In this document: positions 35,381-45,237 of the stretch, piece after piece
How positions within the stretch are numbered: position 1 is the stretch's first letter
Layout: every line of letters starts with the position of its first letter
DNA from: BRH-c25 sp964574195
GTDB lineage: Bacteria; Bacillota; Clostridia; Lutisporales; Lutisporaceae
NCBI GenBank assembly: GCA_964574195.1
Contig: CAZNMO010000001.1
Span: 1 to 64,000 of the forward strand
Length of the DNA: 64,000 nt
Direction: 5' to 3'
Position numbers and translations under genes: made by a program
The notes under the pieces: model-generated
The model's database searches: none
What the model saw: the letters and a program-made list of their open reading frames with translations, nothing else
What the model was told of the DNA's origin: nothing

Positions 35381-36196
35381 ATGAACATATTGGTAACACT
35401 TAATTCATACTATCTTAACCCGCTTAAGGTCATGCTCAAATCGCTTTTTATAAATAATCCCAGAGAAAGCTTCGACATCTATATAATGCATTCCAGCCTC
35501 ACTGAGAGTGAGCTGCAGCAGTTGGAAGCAAATATCTCAAAGGAAGGCCACAGGCTTCATGTGATCTGTATGGAAGGGGACTACTTCAAGGATGCTCCTG
35601 TAGTCATGCATTACTCAAAGGAAATGTACTACAGGCTGCTGGCTTCCAAGTTCCTGCCCTCTGAGCTGGACAGGATACTTTATCTGGATCCTGACATTCT
35701 GATCATAAACAAGATCAGAGAGCTGTATGATACTCCACTTGAAGCTTGTCTTTTTGCCGCTGCCTATCATGACAGGGTTTCTGTCAAAAGCATAAACCGC
35801 TTGAGACTTAGGCCTTACGATATCGAAGCCTATTATAACTCCGGAGTGCTCCTCTTTAACCTGGAGCTCCAGAGAAAAGTGATAGACGAGAAGGAAATAT
35901 TCGAGTTTGTTGAGAAGAACAAGAATACTCTCATACTTCCTGATCAGGATGTGCTCAACGCATTATATTCAAAAAGTATCAGACCGGTTGACGAGATAAG
36001 ATACAATTACGACCCCAGATACTACAATTACTATAAACTAGTATCCAACGGCAAGTATGACATGGAGTATATAATATACAATACTGCAATAATCCACTTC
36101 TGCGGAAAGCAGAAGCCCTGGAAGAAACACTATTCGGGTAAATTCCACTCACTATATAAGCATTATGAGAGAATAGCACTGGGACAGGCTGTATAA
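35381..36196 (+). CDS. Glycosyltransferase family 8 protein
   Basis: This is a GT-A fold glycosyltransferase of 271 residues, family 8 (general stress protein A and LPS glucosyl/galactosyltransferase type). The N-terminal nucleotide-binding region is M-N-I-L-V-T-L-N-S-Y-Y. The metal-binding D-x-D is in ILYLDPDILI near residue 108, and the acceptor region includes Y-N-S-G-V-L-L-F-N. The ending IIHFCGKQKPWKK is a family mark (H-x2-G-x2-K-P-W). It would add a sugar from a nucleotide sugar to a cell-envelope acceptor in the cytoplasm. It lies in a likely operon with marR and converges on an aminotransferase. Confidence 0.93.
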   Translation: MNILVTLNSYYLNPLKVMLKSLFINNPRESFDIYIMHSSLTESELQQLEANISKEGHRLHVICMEGDYFKDAPVVMHYSKEMYYRLLASKFLPSELDRILYLDPDILIINKIRELYDTPLEACLFAAAYHDRVSVKSINRLRLRPYDIEAYYNSGVLLFNLELQRKVIDEKEIFEFVEKNKNTLILPDQDVLNALYSKSIRPVDEIRYNYDPRYYNYYKLVSNGKYDMEYIIYNTAIIHFCGKQKPWKKHYSGKFHSLYKHYERIALGQAV

Positions 36197-36209
36197 AACA
36201 GCCTATCCC
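36181..36209. terminator. Hairpin between converging genes
   Basis: ggga-aggctgt pairs with acagcct-tccc with one C/A mismatch. The arms overlap the ends of both the glycosyltransferase and aminotransferase genes. There is no long T run, so termination is a guess. Confidence 0.45.
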
Positions 36210-37366
36210 CGAAAAATCTCCATTTTTCCTATCCTGTCAAAGGCTTCCTTCAGCTTGTCAAGGCCTACTGTGACCGCGATCCTCAAATAGCCTTCACCCT
36301 CCGCTCCGAAAGCGTTACCCGGAAGCACAAGTACATGAGCCTCCTTCAATATTCTATCCGCGACCCCTGCAGAGCTTAGCCCTGTCTTCTTTATATTCGG
36401 AAACAGATATATGCTTCCCTGGGGGTAAAGTACCGACATGTTGGGAATAGCAGTGATACGCTCATAAGCATAAAAAATACGTTTTCTGTATTCCTCTATC
36501 ATTGATGGCTGTACCTGAGCCCTCAGCCTCAGGGCATGCAAAGCAGCCCTCTGTGATATGGACGGTGCTGTAAACACATTGTTTTCGTTTATATCCTGCA
36601 TGGTCTGGATGATATAATCAGGTGCAAGCACATAGCCTATCCTCCAGCCTGTCATTGCGTAATCCTTGGAAAAGCTGCATATGGTTATGGTCCTCTCCTT
36701 CATCCCCGGAAGTGTCGCCATGGGTATGAAAGGACTGCCGTAGCTGAAGGCGGTGTAAATATCATCTGCTATTACAATTAGGTCGTATTCACAAGCTATA
36801 GCTGCAATTTTCTCCAGGGTATCCCTTGTAAGGCAAGCCCCTGTGGGATTGTTGGGAGAATTGAGGATCATGGCCTTCGTCCTGTTTGTGATCATGGCTC
36901 TCAGCCTTTCAGTATCTATCTGGTAATTTTCTTCCTCATATGTCTTCAGCGGGACGGGTATGCCCCGGGCCAGCTTGATCTGCTGAGGATAAGGTGTAAA
37001 ATACGGCTCGGGGATTATCACCTCATCACCATCGTCAAGTATTGCCTCCATCACCAACCACATGGCATGGCATCCACTGGTCGTGACCATGCATTCATTG
37101 ATACTGTAAGAATTGCCGTACTGTATCCTGTGATAGCTGCATATCTCTTCCCTCAGCTCCGAATACCCCGAAAACTCCGTATAATGGGTATGACCTTTTA
37201 ACGCATCCTCAAAGGCAGCGTTGATTATCCTCTCATCGGTATTATAATCAGGATCCCCAAGGCTGAAATTTATCAGATCGTCATACTGTCGCAATAGGGC
37301 TCCGCTTTCACCCATCGGCGTGGATATATTATTCCAGTATCTTTTTGAAATGAACTTGCTTTTCAT
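36203..37366 (-). CDS. Class I/II PLP-dependent aminotransferase
   Basis: This is a fold-type I aminotransferase of 387 residues, class I and II. Typical features are N-S-P-N-N-P-T-G-A near residue 166, Y-D-L-I-V-I-A-D-D-I-Y for the PLP aspartate, and the Schiff-base lysine in SFSKDYAMTGWRIGY near 236. The late arginine is in L-R-I-A-V-T. It should transfer an amino group from an amino acid to a 2-oxoacid in the cytosol. The closest partner could be aspartate, alanine or an aromatic amino acid, which cannot be decided by eye. ATG 37366 follows GGGGAGG. A glutamine amidotransferase-like hydrolase gene follows upstream on the same strand. Confidence 0.92.
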   Translation of the reverse strand: MKSKFISKRYWNNISTPMGESGALLRQYDDLINFSLGDPDYNTDERIINAAFEDALKGHTHYTEFSGYSELREEICSYHRIQYGNSYSINECMVTTSGCHAMWLVMEAILDDGDEVIIPEPYFTPYPQQIKLARGIPVPLKTYEEENYQIDTERLRAMITNRTKAMILNSPNNPTGACLTRDTLEKIAAIACEYDLIVIADDIYTAFSYGSPFIPMATLPGMKERTITICSFSKDYAMTGWRIGYVLAPDYIIQTMQDINENNVFTAPSISQRAALHALRLRAQVQPSMIEEYRKRIFYAYERITAIPNMSVLYPQGSIYLFPNIKKTGLSSAGVADRILKEAHVLVLPGNAFGAEGEGYLRIAVTVGLDKLKEAFDRIGKMEIFRG

Positions 37367-37387
37367 AGGGCTTCCTCCCCTCTTTTA

Positions 37388-38101
37388 TTATTCCCCACAT
37401 GCTCTCACAAATTCTTTGAACAGCTGCAGGTTCCTGTCATCTGCCTTGTATATGAATTCCGGATGCCACTGTACCGCCCAGACAAATTTTTTTCCCGGCA
37501 TATAGACTGCCTCGATCATCCCGTCGTCCGCCTCTGCCGCAGCTTTCAGCTGCGAAGATAACCTTTTGATACCCTGGTGATGGTAGCTGTTTACCGCCAT
37601 GCTATCAACCTCCAGGAGCTTATAAAGGGGTGATCCCCTTTCAATTGTTACTGTATGGACCGGTTTGTCATAAGGGGGCTTCTGACTATGGCTGATCTGT
37701 GTGTCTGTACTCAGCTGTGAGGGTATATCCTGATATAGTGCTCCTCCCAACAAAGCGTTGAACAGCTGCAAGCCCCTGCATATCCCCAGGGCAGGCTTGT
37801 CCAGCTGCAGCACCCTTCTGAAAAGCAGCTCCTCCATGCAGTCCCTCTCGACACATGGCTTGCCGCAAAAGGCCTCCGGCTTTTCTCCATAGATCTCAGG
37901 GCTTACATCCGGACCTCCGGTAAAAAGGAAACCGTCAAAAGCAGCTGCAAAAGAGTTAATAACATCAGGCTCAGAATTCAGGGGCAGCATCACAGGTATC
38001 CCTCCTGCCTCCTCTATCCCCTTCATATACCCGGGCAGCATCCAATAGCTTTCCCTTCCTTCATCATATAAAGGTGTAACTCCTATCATCGGCTTTTTCA
38101 T
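37388..38101 (-). CDS. Gamma-glutamyl-gamma-aminobutyrate hydrolase family (peptidase C26)
   Basis: The 237-residue protein starts at ATG 38101, behind TGGAGG. It is a class I glutamine-amidotransferase-like hydrolase of the PuuD type. The nucleophile is in G-I-C-R-G-L-Q near residue 106, and the histidine and glutamate are in V-Q-W-H-P-E-F. An oxyanion G-G-P-D-V-S-P motif is also present. PuuD cleaves gamma-glutamyl-GABA to glutamate and GABA in polyamine breakdown. The neighbouring aminotransferase may handle such products, but the full pathway is not present. Confidence 0.92.
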   Translation of the reverse strand: MKKPMIGVTPLYDEGRESYWMLPGYMKGIEEAGGIPVMLPLNSEPDVINSFAAAFDGFLFTGGPDVSPEIYGEKPEAFCGKPCVERDCMEELLFRRVLQLDKPALGICRGLQLFNALLGGALYQDIPSQLSTDTQISHSQKPPYDKPVHTVTIERGSPLYKLLEVDSMAVNSYHHQGIKRLSSQLKAAAEADDGMIEAVYMPGKKFVWAVQWHPEFIYKADDRNLQLFKEFVRACGE

Positions 38102-38118
38102 ATATGCCCTCCATACTA

Positions 38119-38604
38119 TCAATCTCGTTTTATAATAATACTCTCTGTCCTGCAATTAATAAGCTTTATAAGATCTTCCGGACTTATCTCGATCTGATGT
38201 CCGATTTTGCCTGCACTTATGATAATAGTATCCCGTCCGATGCAAGAGCTGTCCAAAACTGTTTTGTAGTCTTTTTTCATTCCGATGGGCGAGCAGCCTC
38301 CGCGGATATATCCAGTAACCTTGTTGATGTCTGCCACCTTTATCATTTCAATTGCCTTTTCGCCCACCGTCCTTGCAGCCGCCTTCAGATCAAGCTCCTC
38401 AGCAACAGGAATGACAAAAACAAAGTAGTTACGGCTTGTTCCCTGTGCTACAAGGGTCTTGTAGACCTGCTCGACAGGCTGTCCCATTTTGTTTGCTACC
38501 GATATTCCGTCGATCAGGCCGTCACTGTGGTCATAGGTGTATGTATTGTAATGTATGCCTGCCTTATCGAGGATACGCATGGCATTGGTCTTCAGCTTTT
38601 CCAT
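38119..38604 (-). CDS. ybaK: Cys-tRNA(Pro)/Cys-tRNA(Cys) deacylase YbaK
   Basis: The protein has 161 residues and the YbaK/EbsC fold. Marks are K-T-N-A-M-R-I-L-D at the start, Y-K-T-L-V-A-Q-G, and the family segment with D-I-N-K-V-T-G-Y-I-R-G-G-C-S-P-I-G near residue 100. It removes wrongly attached cysteine from prolyl-tRNA in the cytosol. The start ATG 38604 has GAGGGA upstream. It sits 17 bases before the PuuD-like gene on the same strand and may be co-transcribed. Confidence 0.92.
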   Translation of the reverse strand: MEKLKTNAMRILDKAGIHYNTYTYDHSDGLIDGISVANKMGQPVEQVYKTLVAQGTSRNYFVFVIPVAEELDLKAAARTVGEKAIEMIKVADINKVTGYIRGGCSPIGMKKDYKTVLDSSCIGRDTIIISAGKIGHQIEISPEDLIKLINCRTESIIIKRD

Positions 38605-38663
38605 TCCAGTCCCTCACTTTATGATTTCTATGTTAAGTTTCTTATGATCCCAGTTTAACCTTT

Positions 38664-40403
38664 CTACTCAACAGGAATTGTATAGAAGATTCTATTGCAT
38701 CCTTGATTTATATACCATACCACCTGATTCCCCAGTAAAATAGGGTCGCAATTCGATAGCAGGCCACCGCTTAGTGTCTGGGTCTTTCCCATAGCATTTC
38801 CCGAACCATCTATTACTAAATACTTAAAATCGCCTAAGGAATAATCTGAATTAACCAATGAAGAGTTTTTATTACTGTCTTTCTTTATTAATATCTCCTG
38901 CCACAAAACCATAAATTTATTCTCATTGATTTTCACCAGCTTGGGAGTACTTGCACATCGGTTGGTTCCTTCATAGTTTGTAATTTTATACTGTTTTACT
39001 GCTGTGCCATCAAGCTTGTTTTTGGGAACAACACAAAGTATCGCTTCTCTTTCATAAGCACTGATTCCTTTAAATTTCCCAAAAGCGCTTTGATTCACTG
39101 AATTAAGCGCAACAATATAGTTTTGTGACGATATTTCAAAACCGCCAGCTGAAACCCCTGTATAGTTATTACCTGTTTCTCCCGATATCTTGAATAAATC
39201 AACCTCAGTATAGTCATTTGTTCCATTTTGTTTATGCAGAACAATGGAACGAGGATAAGCATCCCCATGATCTACGAAAATACATGAATTTCCATCATAA
39301 CTAACAAACTGATTAAAGGAATGGCTCACATGATTGGGTTGAAATTCTCCCATATCATTCAAAACTGTCATTGTATCTGTGTCAACGATAAGTGTAAGCT
39401 GGGACTGATGATGTAGTCCATCCTCTGTTTTGTACCTTAACCGTGAGGTGTGAAAAACAAGTTTGTTCCCGTTCTCAGACATCTTTCCGGCAGAAGCAAC
39501 AAATGGTTCAACTGTAAAGCTGTCTCCGCCATGTACCGAAACACTGTCCACTCTAGCGAAATCCTTGGTGTACTTTACAATTCTGATGACCTCTTTATTA
39601 GCCTCCTCTTCAGGGTTTTCCTGCCCATAGGCAATATAATTGAACTTTTCGCCACTGTAAAAAGCGCCAAAAAGCGGTAGTTCAAAAGCTATGTTTTTTG
39701 AACCGACAAGATTATAATTTATATCATATGTTTCTATATTTATACAGCTGTTGCTATCTATTGTATTTTTGTTGATGTCAATTACATCTATTGTACCATC
39801 CTTGTTTTCCATTATATATGAGTTTTGTGTACCTGCCCCTATTTCAAAATAATACGAAATACCATTTCCGGCTGGTTCATAGTTTGTTTCTGATTTATGA
39901 GCACCCTCAGGAAGCTTGGTAGTAATAAAGATCGAATTCTTTTCTGCATTCCAATCAACATAAAATTGGATTATTTCACTCAGGTCTCTTAAGTTGAAAT
40001 AGCTGTTATCATTTATTTTATATGCTGTAATGGCAATCGCTTTATTATCAACCAATAAGGTAGAAGCTGCGGGGTATGCAATATCAGTGTCCTGGTAATA
40101 ACCGTACGATACTTCTTCTTTAGATTTATAGCCCTGTCCCTTGATAATTTCTATTTGCCCTTTTTTACTGCCCGTTATAATGTCAAACTGGCTGCTCGTT
40201 CCATTTAACGCTATTGCCAAATCCTTCAGGTTAAAATAGTTACTGCCCTTTATATTATATACTTGTGCATTTGCCCAACCTCCGTTCACATAAACACTGG
40301 AACTTGAGATTTTCGCTGTTACTCCATTTTCAGCAAAAACAGTACACAGGCTTGACACTCCAAGTATCATGATGATCAAAACAACACTTATCATCCTTTT
40401 CAT
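38664..40403 (-). CDS. Exported protein with copper-amine-oxidase stalk domains
   Basis: The protein of 579 residues starts at ATG 40403, behind AAAGGAAG. It has a signal peptide (M-K-R-M, then ISVVLIIMILGVSSLC, cut near A-E-N). Two copper amine oxidase N-terminal (stalk) repeats follow. They are marked by Y-F-N-L-K-D-L-A and Y-F-N-L-R-D-L-S at residues about 50 and 135. The remaining 400 residues are rich in beta strands and look like a propeller-type sensor or binding domain, with no catalytic motif. Such stalk-domain proteins are attached to or around the cell wall of clostridia. Exact role unknown. Confidence 0.85.
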   Translation of the reverse strand: MKRMISVVLIIMILGVSSLCTVFAENGVTAKISSSSVYVNGGWANAQVYNIKGSNYFNLKDLAIALNGTSSQFDIITGSKKGQIEIIKGQGYKSKEEVSYGYYQDTDIAYPAASTLLVDNKAIAITAYKINDNSYFNLRDLSEIIQFYVDWNAEKNSIFITTKLPEGAHKSETNYEPAGNGISYYFEIGAGTQNSYIMENKDGTIDVIDINKNTIDSNSCINIETYDINYNLVGSKNIAFELPLFGAFYSGEKFNYIAYGQENPEEEANKEVIRIVKYTKDFARVDSVSVHGGDSFTVEPFVASAGKMSENGNKLVFHTSRLRYKTEDGLHHQSQLTLIVDTDTMTVLNDMGEFQPNHVSHSFNQFVSYDGNSCIFVDHGDAYPRSIVLHKQNGTNDYTEVDLFKISGETGNNYTGVSAGGFEISSQNYIVALNSVNQSAFGKFKGISAYEREAILCVVPKNKLDGTAVKQYKITNYEGTNRCASTPKLVKINENKFMVLWQEILIKKDSNKNSSLVNSDYSLGDFKYLVIDGSGNAMGKTQTLSGGLLSNCDPILLGNQVVWYINQGCNRIFYTIPVE

Positions 40404-40563
40404 TGAAATACTTCCTTTCAAAACTATATTATGCGCGTCTGCCATAATGGCAGGGATATATATTAAATTCTATTATTGAAGCAATATTCCTTTATACTTC
40501 CCAAAATAATCCTGTGAGTATCCTCCCTCACAGGATGGCAGCTCTTGCTGAGGACACTTTTCA

Positions 40564-40615
40564 TAAAAAAGTGCACCTCCAAATATCAGATCCTCTCTGA
40601 TATTTGTGGTGCACC
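40564..40615 (-). terminator. Rho-independent terminator of the dehydratase-activase gene
   Basis: On the minus strand gtgcacc pairs with ggtgcac at the outside, and aaatatcag with ctgatattt inside, with a short bulge between. Six T follow after the outer arm (plus positions 40564-40570). It lies 16 bases after the stop of the large gene. Confidence 0.85.
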
Positions 40616-40630
40616 TTACGACGCTTGTCT

Positions 40631-43600
40631 CTATATCCGCACTGTCCCGTGCATCTGTCCGTAGTCCTCCTTGCTGTATGCGCCAACTTTGTGGGTCTTC
40701 AACCCCTCCATGTTTTCAAAGGCAGTGGATATCATAAGCTTTATCCTGTTCAACTGATTCACTTCACTGGCTCCGGGGTCATAATCTATGGCAACTATGT
40801 TTGTTCCCGGATATACCCTTTTCAGCTCCTTCATCATGCCCTTCCCTGTCACATGATTGGGCAGGCAGGCAAAGGGCTGCATGCAAATGATATTCTTTAC
40901 CCCGCTGTGTATCAGCTCTACCATTTCACCGGTAAGGAACCAGCCTTCACCGGTCTGGTGCCCCAGAGACACTACAGTAGATGCCCCTTCGGCTATCTCC
41001 TTAATGGTCTTGGGCTTATAGAACCTGTAGCTGCCTGAGATCGCATCTATATATGCCTTCCTGTAAAACTCAATGATCTTGATAGCAGTATTTCCAAGTA
41101 TCTGAGACATTTTGCTTCCCGACAGGTATCTATATTTGTAATCCAGTCCATAGGCACTGTAAAGCAGGAAGTCAGTGAGTCCCGGCATTACTGCCTCTGC
41201 TCCCTCTGCTTCTACCAGGTTAACAACATTATTGTTTGCTGTAGGATGGAATTTCACCAGTATTTCCCCTACCAGACCTACCTTTGGTTTTATCTCATTT
41301 ACTATTTCAAGGCTTTCAAATTCTTTTACCACTTCTCGGATTATAGCCTTGAAGGTCTTCCTATCGGCATACTTCAATGAATCCCTGCATATCTCAGCCC
41401 ACTTTTCATAAAGCTTGTTTGCTGAGCCTTTTATCCTTTCATAAGGCCGTACCCTGTATAGTACGTTCATCAGCAGATCTCCGTATATCAACCCCATAAA
41501 GGCCTTGCTCAGCAAATCAAAGGTCAACTTGAAGCCGGGGTTCTTCTCAATACCCAATGCATTGAGCGATATGACCGGGATCTTCTCAAAGCCCGCATCC
41601 CTCAGTGCTTTCCGCAGGAAGCCAATATAGTTGGTCGCCCTGCAGCCGCCGCCTGTCTGTGATATCATCACTGAGGTGTTTTCCAGGTCATACTCTCCGG
41701 ATTTCAGCGCCTCTATAAGCTGTCCAATAGCTATTATAGCCGGATAGCAGGCATCATTGTTCACATACTTCAACCCTTCATCAACAGCGCCGCTGTCCCT
41801 TGAGGGCAATACGACCATATTATAGCCTGACAGCCTGAAGGCTTCCTCCAGGAATTGAAAATGTATGGGAGACAGCTGCGGTACCAGGATGGTATGCTTC
41901 TCCTTCATGGCTTTTGTAAAAGGCACCTTCCTGTACCTGTTGTCTATCCGCTTCAGCTCATAGCCATTATTGTCACGCTCGTCCATGGTGGCTTTGAGGG
42001 AACGCAGCCTTATCCTTGCTGCACCAAGGTTGTTTCCTTCATCTATCTTTATCGTCGTATATATCTTGGAATTGGCATGCAGTATCTCCTGTACCTGGTC
42101 GGTGGTCACGGCATCAAGGCCGCAGCCAAAGGAGTTCAACTGGACCAGTTCCAGGTTCTTCTGTTCTGCCACAAAACTGGCTGCTGCATAAAGCCTTGAA
42201 TGGTATGCCCACTGATCCACTACCCTAAGGGGCCTTTCCACCTTACCCAGATGGGCTACCGAATCCTCGGTCAATACAGCCATTCCAAGAGAATTTATCA
42301 TTTCAGGTATGCCATGGTTTATCTGTGGGTCCACATGATACGGCCTACCGGCAAGTACTACACCCTTTATTCCCTTATCCCTGACAAGTTTGAGGGCTTC
42401 TTCACCCGCCTTGTGAATATCCCTTTTGAAAGCCTCCAGCTCCTTGTATGCCAGATAGGCGCTCTCCCTTATCTCCATACTGCCTATTTTCAGCGGCTTC
42501 AACTCCTCCTGGAGCCTGTCTATCATCCTTTCCTCATCGTCAAGAGGCAGGAAGGGCTTCATAAACAGCACCTTTTCTTCCCTGAGGGCATCTATGTTGT
42601 TCTTGACCACCTCAGGATAGGATACTACTATGGGGCAGTTGAAGTGATTATCGGCGTTCTTCTGTTCCTGCAGCTCATGGGTAATGGAAGGATAGAAAAT
42701 AAACTTCACACCCTTTGATATCAGGTTCATGATATGCCCATGCACCAGCTTGCCCGGATAACATACAGATTCCGATGGTATCGTCTCTATCCCCAGCTCA
42801 TAAACCTTGTTGGAGGATCTGTCCGACAGCTCCACCCTGAAACCCAGTTCAGTAAAGAATGTGAACCAGAAGGGGTAATCCTCAAACATGTTCAATACTC
42901 TGGGTATGCCTACAACTCCTCGTTTGGCCCGGGCCATTTCCAAAGGTTTATATTTGAATAAACGTTTATATTTGTAATCAAACAGGTTTGGCAGGGAATT
43001 ATGTTCCTTCACCTTGCCAGCTCCTCTTTCACACCTGTTGCCGGATATGAAGCTCTCTCCGTTTCCGAATTTGTTTATGGTGAGCAGGCAGTTGTTGGAG
43101 CATAGCCCGCATCTGGATACAACAGTCTCCAGATTAAAATCCATCAGCTTATCTGCACCAAGAAGACTTGTGCTGTGGCTTTCCAGATATCTTTCCTTTG
43201 AGATAAGCGCAGCTCCAAAGGCTCCCATTATTCCGGAGATATCTGGCCTTATGGCTTCTCTGCCTGACAATATTTCAAAGCTTCTGAGCACGGCATCGTT
43301 GTAGAAGGTGCCTCCCTGTACAACGATCCGTTCTCCCAGCTCCTCAGGGCTCTTTACCTTTATTACCTTGAAAAGCGCATTCTTTATGACAGAATAGGAC
43401 AGCCCGGCGGAGATATCTCCTACTGCCGCCCCTTCCTTTTGCGCCTGTTTGACCCTTGAGTTCATGAATACCGTACACCTTGAACCAAGGTCCACGGGTC
43501 TTTCCGCAGCCAAAGCTTCCTCAGCAAAGGTGCCTATGGTCATATCCAGGGAGCTGGCAAAGGTATCCAGAAATGAGCCGCAGCCTGACGAACAAGCTTC

Positions 43601-44926
43601 GTTCAAAAGGATACTCTCTATGACTCCATCCTTGATTTTCAGGCATTTCATATCCTGTCCGCCTATATCCAATATGAAGTCCACACCCGGGCAGAAAAAC
43701 TCTGCAGCCTTGTAGTGTGCTACTGTTTCTATCTCCCCTATGTCGATATTTAGTGCTGCTTTAAGCAAGCCCTCCCCATAGCCGGTTACAGTTGAATTCA
43801 CTATCCTGGCCTTTTGCGGCATAAGGGCATAAAGCTCCTTCAGCGCCCTGACCGTTGATTTTAGAGGACTTCCCTCGTTACTTCCGTAATAGGTGTACAA
43901 CAATGAGCCCTCACCGTCGATAAGTGCTATTTTTGTTGTGGTGGACCCTGCATCTATACCAAGGAAGCAGTCCCCCTCAAAGCTCGATAGTTCACATCTT
44001 TTTACTGCGCTTTTTGAATGCCTGATTTTAAAGGCCTGATACTGCTCCTCGCCGGTGAATAGAGGTGCAAGCCTTGCAGTTTCACCGCTTGATATAACTC
44101 CATGATCCTCAAGTCTGCCTATCAGTTCCCCGAAGGATATACTATCCTCTTCAAAGGAGGATAGTGCTGCTCCGATAGCTACATAGAGCTGTGAATTCTC
44201 CGGGAATATCACCTGGTCATCGGTTAGCTTCAGAGTCTCTATAAAACGTTTCCTTAATTCAGGCAGAAAAGAAAGTGGTCCTCCAAGAAAAGCCACATTA
44301 CCCTTTATCGGCCTTCCACAGGCTAACCCGCTTATAGTCTGTATGACCACAGCCTGAAGCACCGATACTGCCACATCTTCCTTGGCAACTCCCTCATTGA
44401 GCAGGGGCTGCACGTCTGTTTTTGCAAATACCCCGCACCTGGCAGCTATCGGATATATCACCTTGTACTTCCCCGCCAGTTCATTAAGCCCTGCCGCATC
44501 CACCTTCAGAAGGGTGGCCATCTGGTCTATAAAAGAACCTGTGCCGCCGGCACAAGTACCGTTCATTCTCTGTTCTATTCCATCAGTAAAATAAGTGATC
44601 TTTGCATCCTCACCACCAAGCTCTATGGCCACATCCGTTTCCGGATAATAGGTCTTGATGGCTTTTGTGGCAGCGACCACCTCTTGTATAAATGCAACGC
44701 CCATGCTGTTCGCAATATTCATCCCGCCTGAGCCGGTGATCGTCACAGTAAGCTGCTCATCCTTAAGTGTTTTGTATGCATTATGAAGCATCTGCAGGAG
44801 TTTGTTCCGGATATCTGCATAATGCCTTTCATACCTGCTATAAACTATATCCTCGTTATCATTCAATATAACTACCTTAACTGTGGTAGAACCTATGTCG
44901 ATACCTAAATGAAATAACTTATTCAT
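40631..44926 (-). CDS. 2-hydroxyacyl-CoA dehydratase activase fusion (BadF/BcrAD + DUF2229)
   Basis: This is a very large protein, about 1,431 residues from ATG 44926. GTG 44935 is an alternative. It contains two activase ATPase domains of the BadF/BcrAD type: G-I-D-I-G-S-T-T-V-K at the start and G-I-D-A-G-S-T-T-T-K near residue 330. Each has a C-G-x-F-A or S-R-C-T-V-F-M region for the bridging [4Fe-4S] cluster. Next is a cysteine-rich segment (CGLCSNNC near 615), then DUF2229 and a C-terminal part related to the dehydratase subunits (VVLAGRPYHVDPQINHG). In this family an ATP-driven activator passes one high-energy electron to a dehydratase or double-cubane partner. The fusion suggests a self-contained reductase system. 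Substrate is unknown. It faces a TetR regulator. Confidence 0.9.
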   Translation of the reverse strand: MNKLFHLGIDIGSTTVKVVILNDNEDIVYSRYERHYADIRNKLLQMLHNAYKTLKDEQLTVTITGSGGMNIANSMGVAFIQEVVAATKAIKTYYPETDVAIELGGEDAKITYFTDGIEQRMNGTCAGGTGSFIDQMATLLKVDAAGLNELAGKYKVIYPIAARCGVFAKTDVQPLLNEGVAKEDVAVSVLQAVVIQTISGLACGRPIKGNVAFLGGPLSFLPELRKRFIETLKLTDDQVIFPENSQLYVAIGAALSSFEEDSISFGELIGRLEDHGVISSGETARLAPLFTGEEQYQAFKIRHSKSAVKRCELSSFEGDCFLGIDAGSTTTKIALIDGEGSLLYTYYGSNEGSPLKSTVRALKELYALMPQKARIVNSTVTGYGEGLLKAALNIDIGEIETVAHYKAAEFFCPGVDFILDIGGQDMKCLKIKDGVIESILLNEACSSGCGSFLDTFASSLDMTIGTFAEEALAAERPVDLGSRCTVFMNSRVKQAQKEGAAVGDISAGLSYSVIKNALFKVIKVKSPEELGERIVVQGGTFYNDAVLRSFEILSGREAIRPDISGIMGAFGAALISKERYLESHSTSLLGADKLMDFNLETVVSRCGLCSNNCLLTINKFGNGESFISGNRCERGAGKVKEHNSLPNLFDYKYKRLFKYKPLEMARAKRGVVGIPRVLNMFEDYPFWFTFFTELGFRVELSDRSSNKVYELGIETIPSESVCYPGKLVHGHIMNLISKGVKFIFYPSITHELQEQKNADNHFNCPIVVSYPEVVKNNIDALREEKVLFMKPFLPLDDEERMIDRLQEELKPLKIGSMEIRESAYLAYKELEAFKRDIHKAGEEALKLVRDKGIKGVVLAGRPYHVDPQINHGIPEMINSLGMAVLTEDSVAHLGKVERPLRVVDQWAYHSRLYAAASFVAEQKNLELVQLNSFGCGLDAVTTDQVQEILHANSKIYTTIKIDEGNNLGAARIRLRSLKATMDERDNNGYELKRIDNRYRKVPFTKAMKEKHTILVPQLSPIHFQFLEEAFRLSGYNMVVLPSRDSGAVDEGLKYVNNDACYPAIIAIGQLIEALKSGEYDLENTSVMISQTGGGCRATNYIGFLRKALRDAGFEKIPVISLNALGIEKNPGFKLTFDLLSKAFMGLIYGDLLMNVLYRVRPYERIKGSANKLYEKWAEICRDSLKYADRKTFKAIIREVVKEFESLEIVNEIKPKVGLVGEILVKFHPTANNNVVNLVEAEGAEAVMPGLTDFLLYSAYGLDYKYRYLSGSKMSQILGNTAIKIIEFYRKAYIDAISGSYRFYKPKTIKEIAEGASTVVSLGHQTGEGWFLTGEMVELIHSGVKNIICMQPFACLPNHVTGKGMMKELKRVYPGTNIVAIDYDPGASEVNQLNRIKLMISTAFENMEGLKTHKVGAYSKEDYGQMHGTVRI

Positions 44927-45162
44927 ATACGCCACAGCGATGAGCTGCGTCCACCTCCAAGGTACTCAGATTAAAATCAGGACATTGTAATCATTCAAGT
45001 ACGCCCTCTGCGTACTTGCGCGCCGATTTCGTATCTCACGAAGTGAGATAATCTTCCTTGCGAAATCGTGTGCATCCGCCGGAGGCTATACCACCAATGG
45101 AGGCAATCTCCACTGATGGTATTTGCTCTTTATACATACTATGGACATTATGTTGATTAAAT

Positions 45163-45176
45163 GCTTATAAGCATAT
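45163..45176. promoter_or_regulatory. 14-bp palindrome, possible operator
   Basis: atgcttataagcat reads the same on both strands. It lies between the TetR gene and the activase fusion, near a TGTTGATTA half-site at 45153-45161. Confidence 0.45.
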
Positions 45177-45221
45177 TATAATGTGTGTATGCAATAAAGC
45201 AATAGACAACAGTTTTCAGCT

Positions 45222-45237
45222 TGTTGATTAATCAACA
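45222..45237. promoter_or_regulatory. 16-bp perfect palindrome, probable TetR operator
   Basis: tgttgattaatcaaca is fully symmetric. It is 68-84 bases before the TetR start. A single half copy (TGTTGATTA) recurs at 45153-45161. The size and symmetry fit TetR-type binding. Confidence 0.6.

Noticed and set aside
41855..42718. Several plus-strand open frames opposite the activase fusion
   Set aside because: They are antisense shadows caused by codon bias of the large gene.
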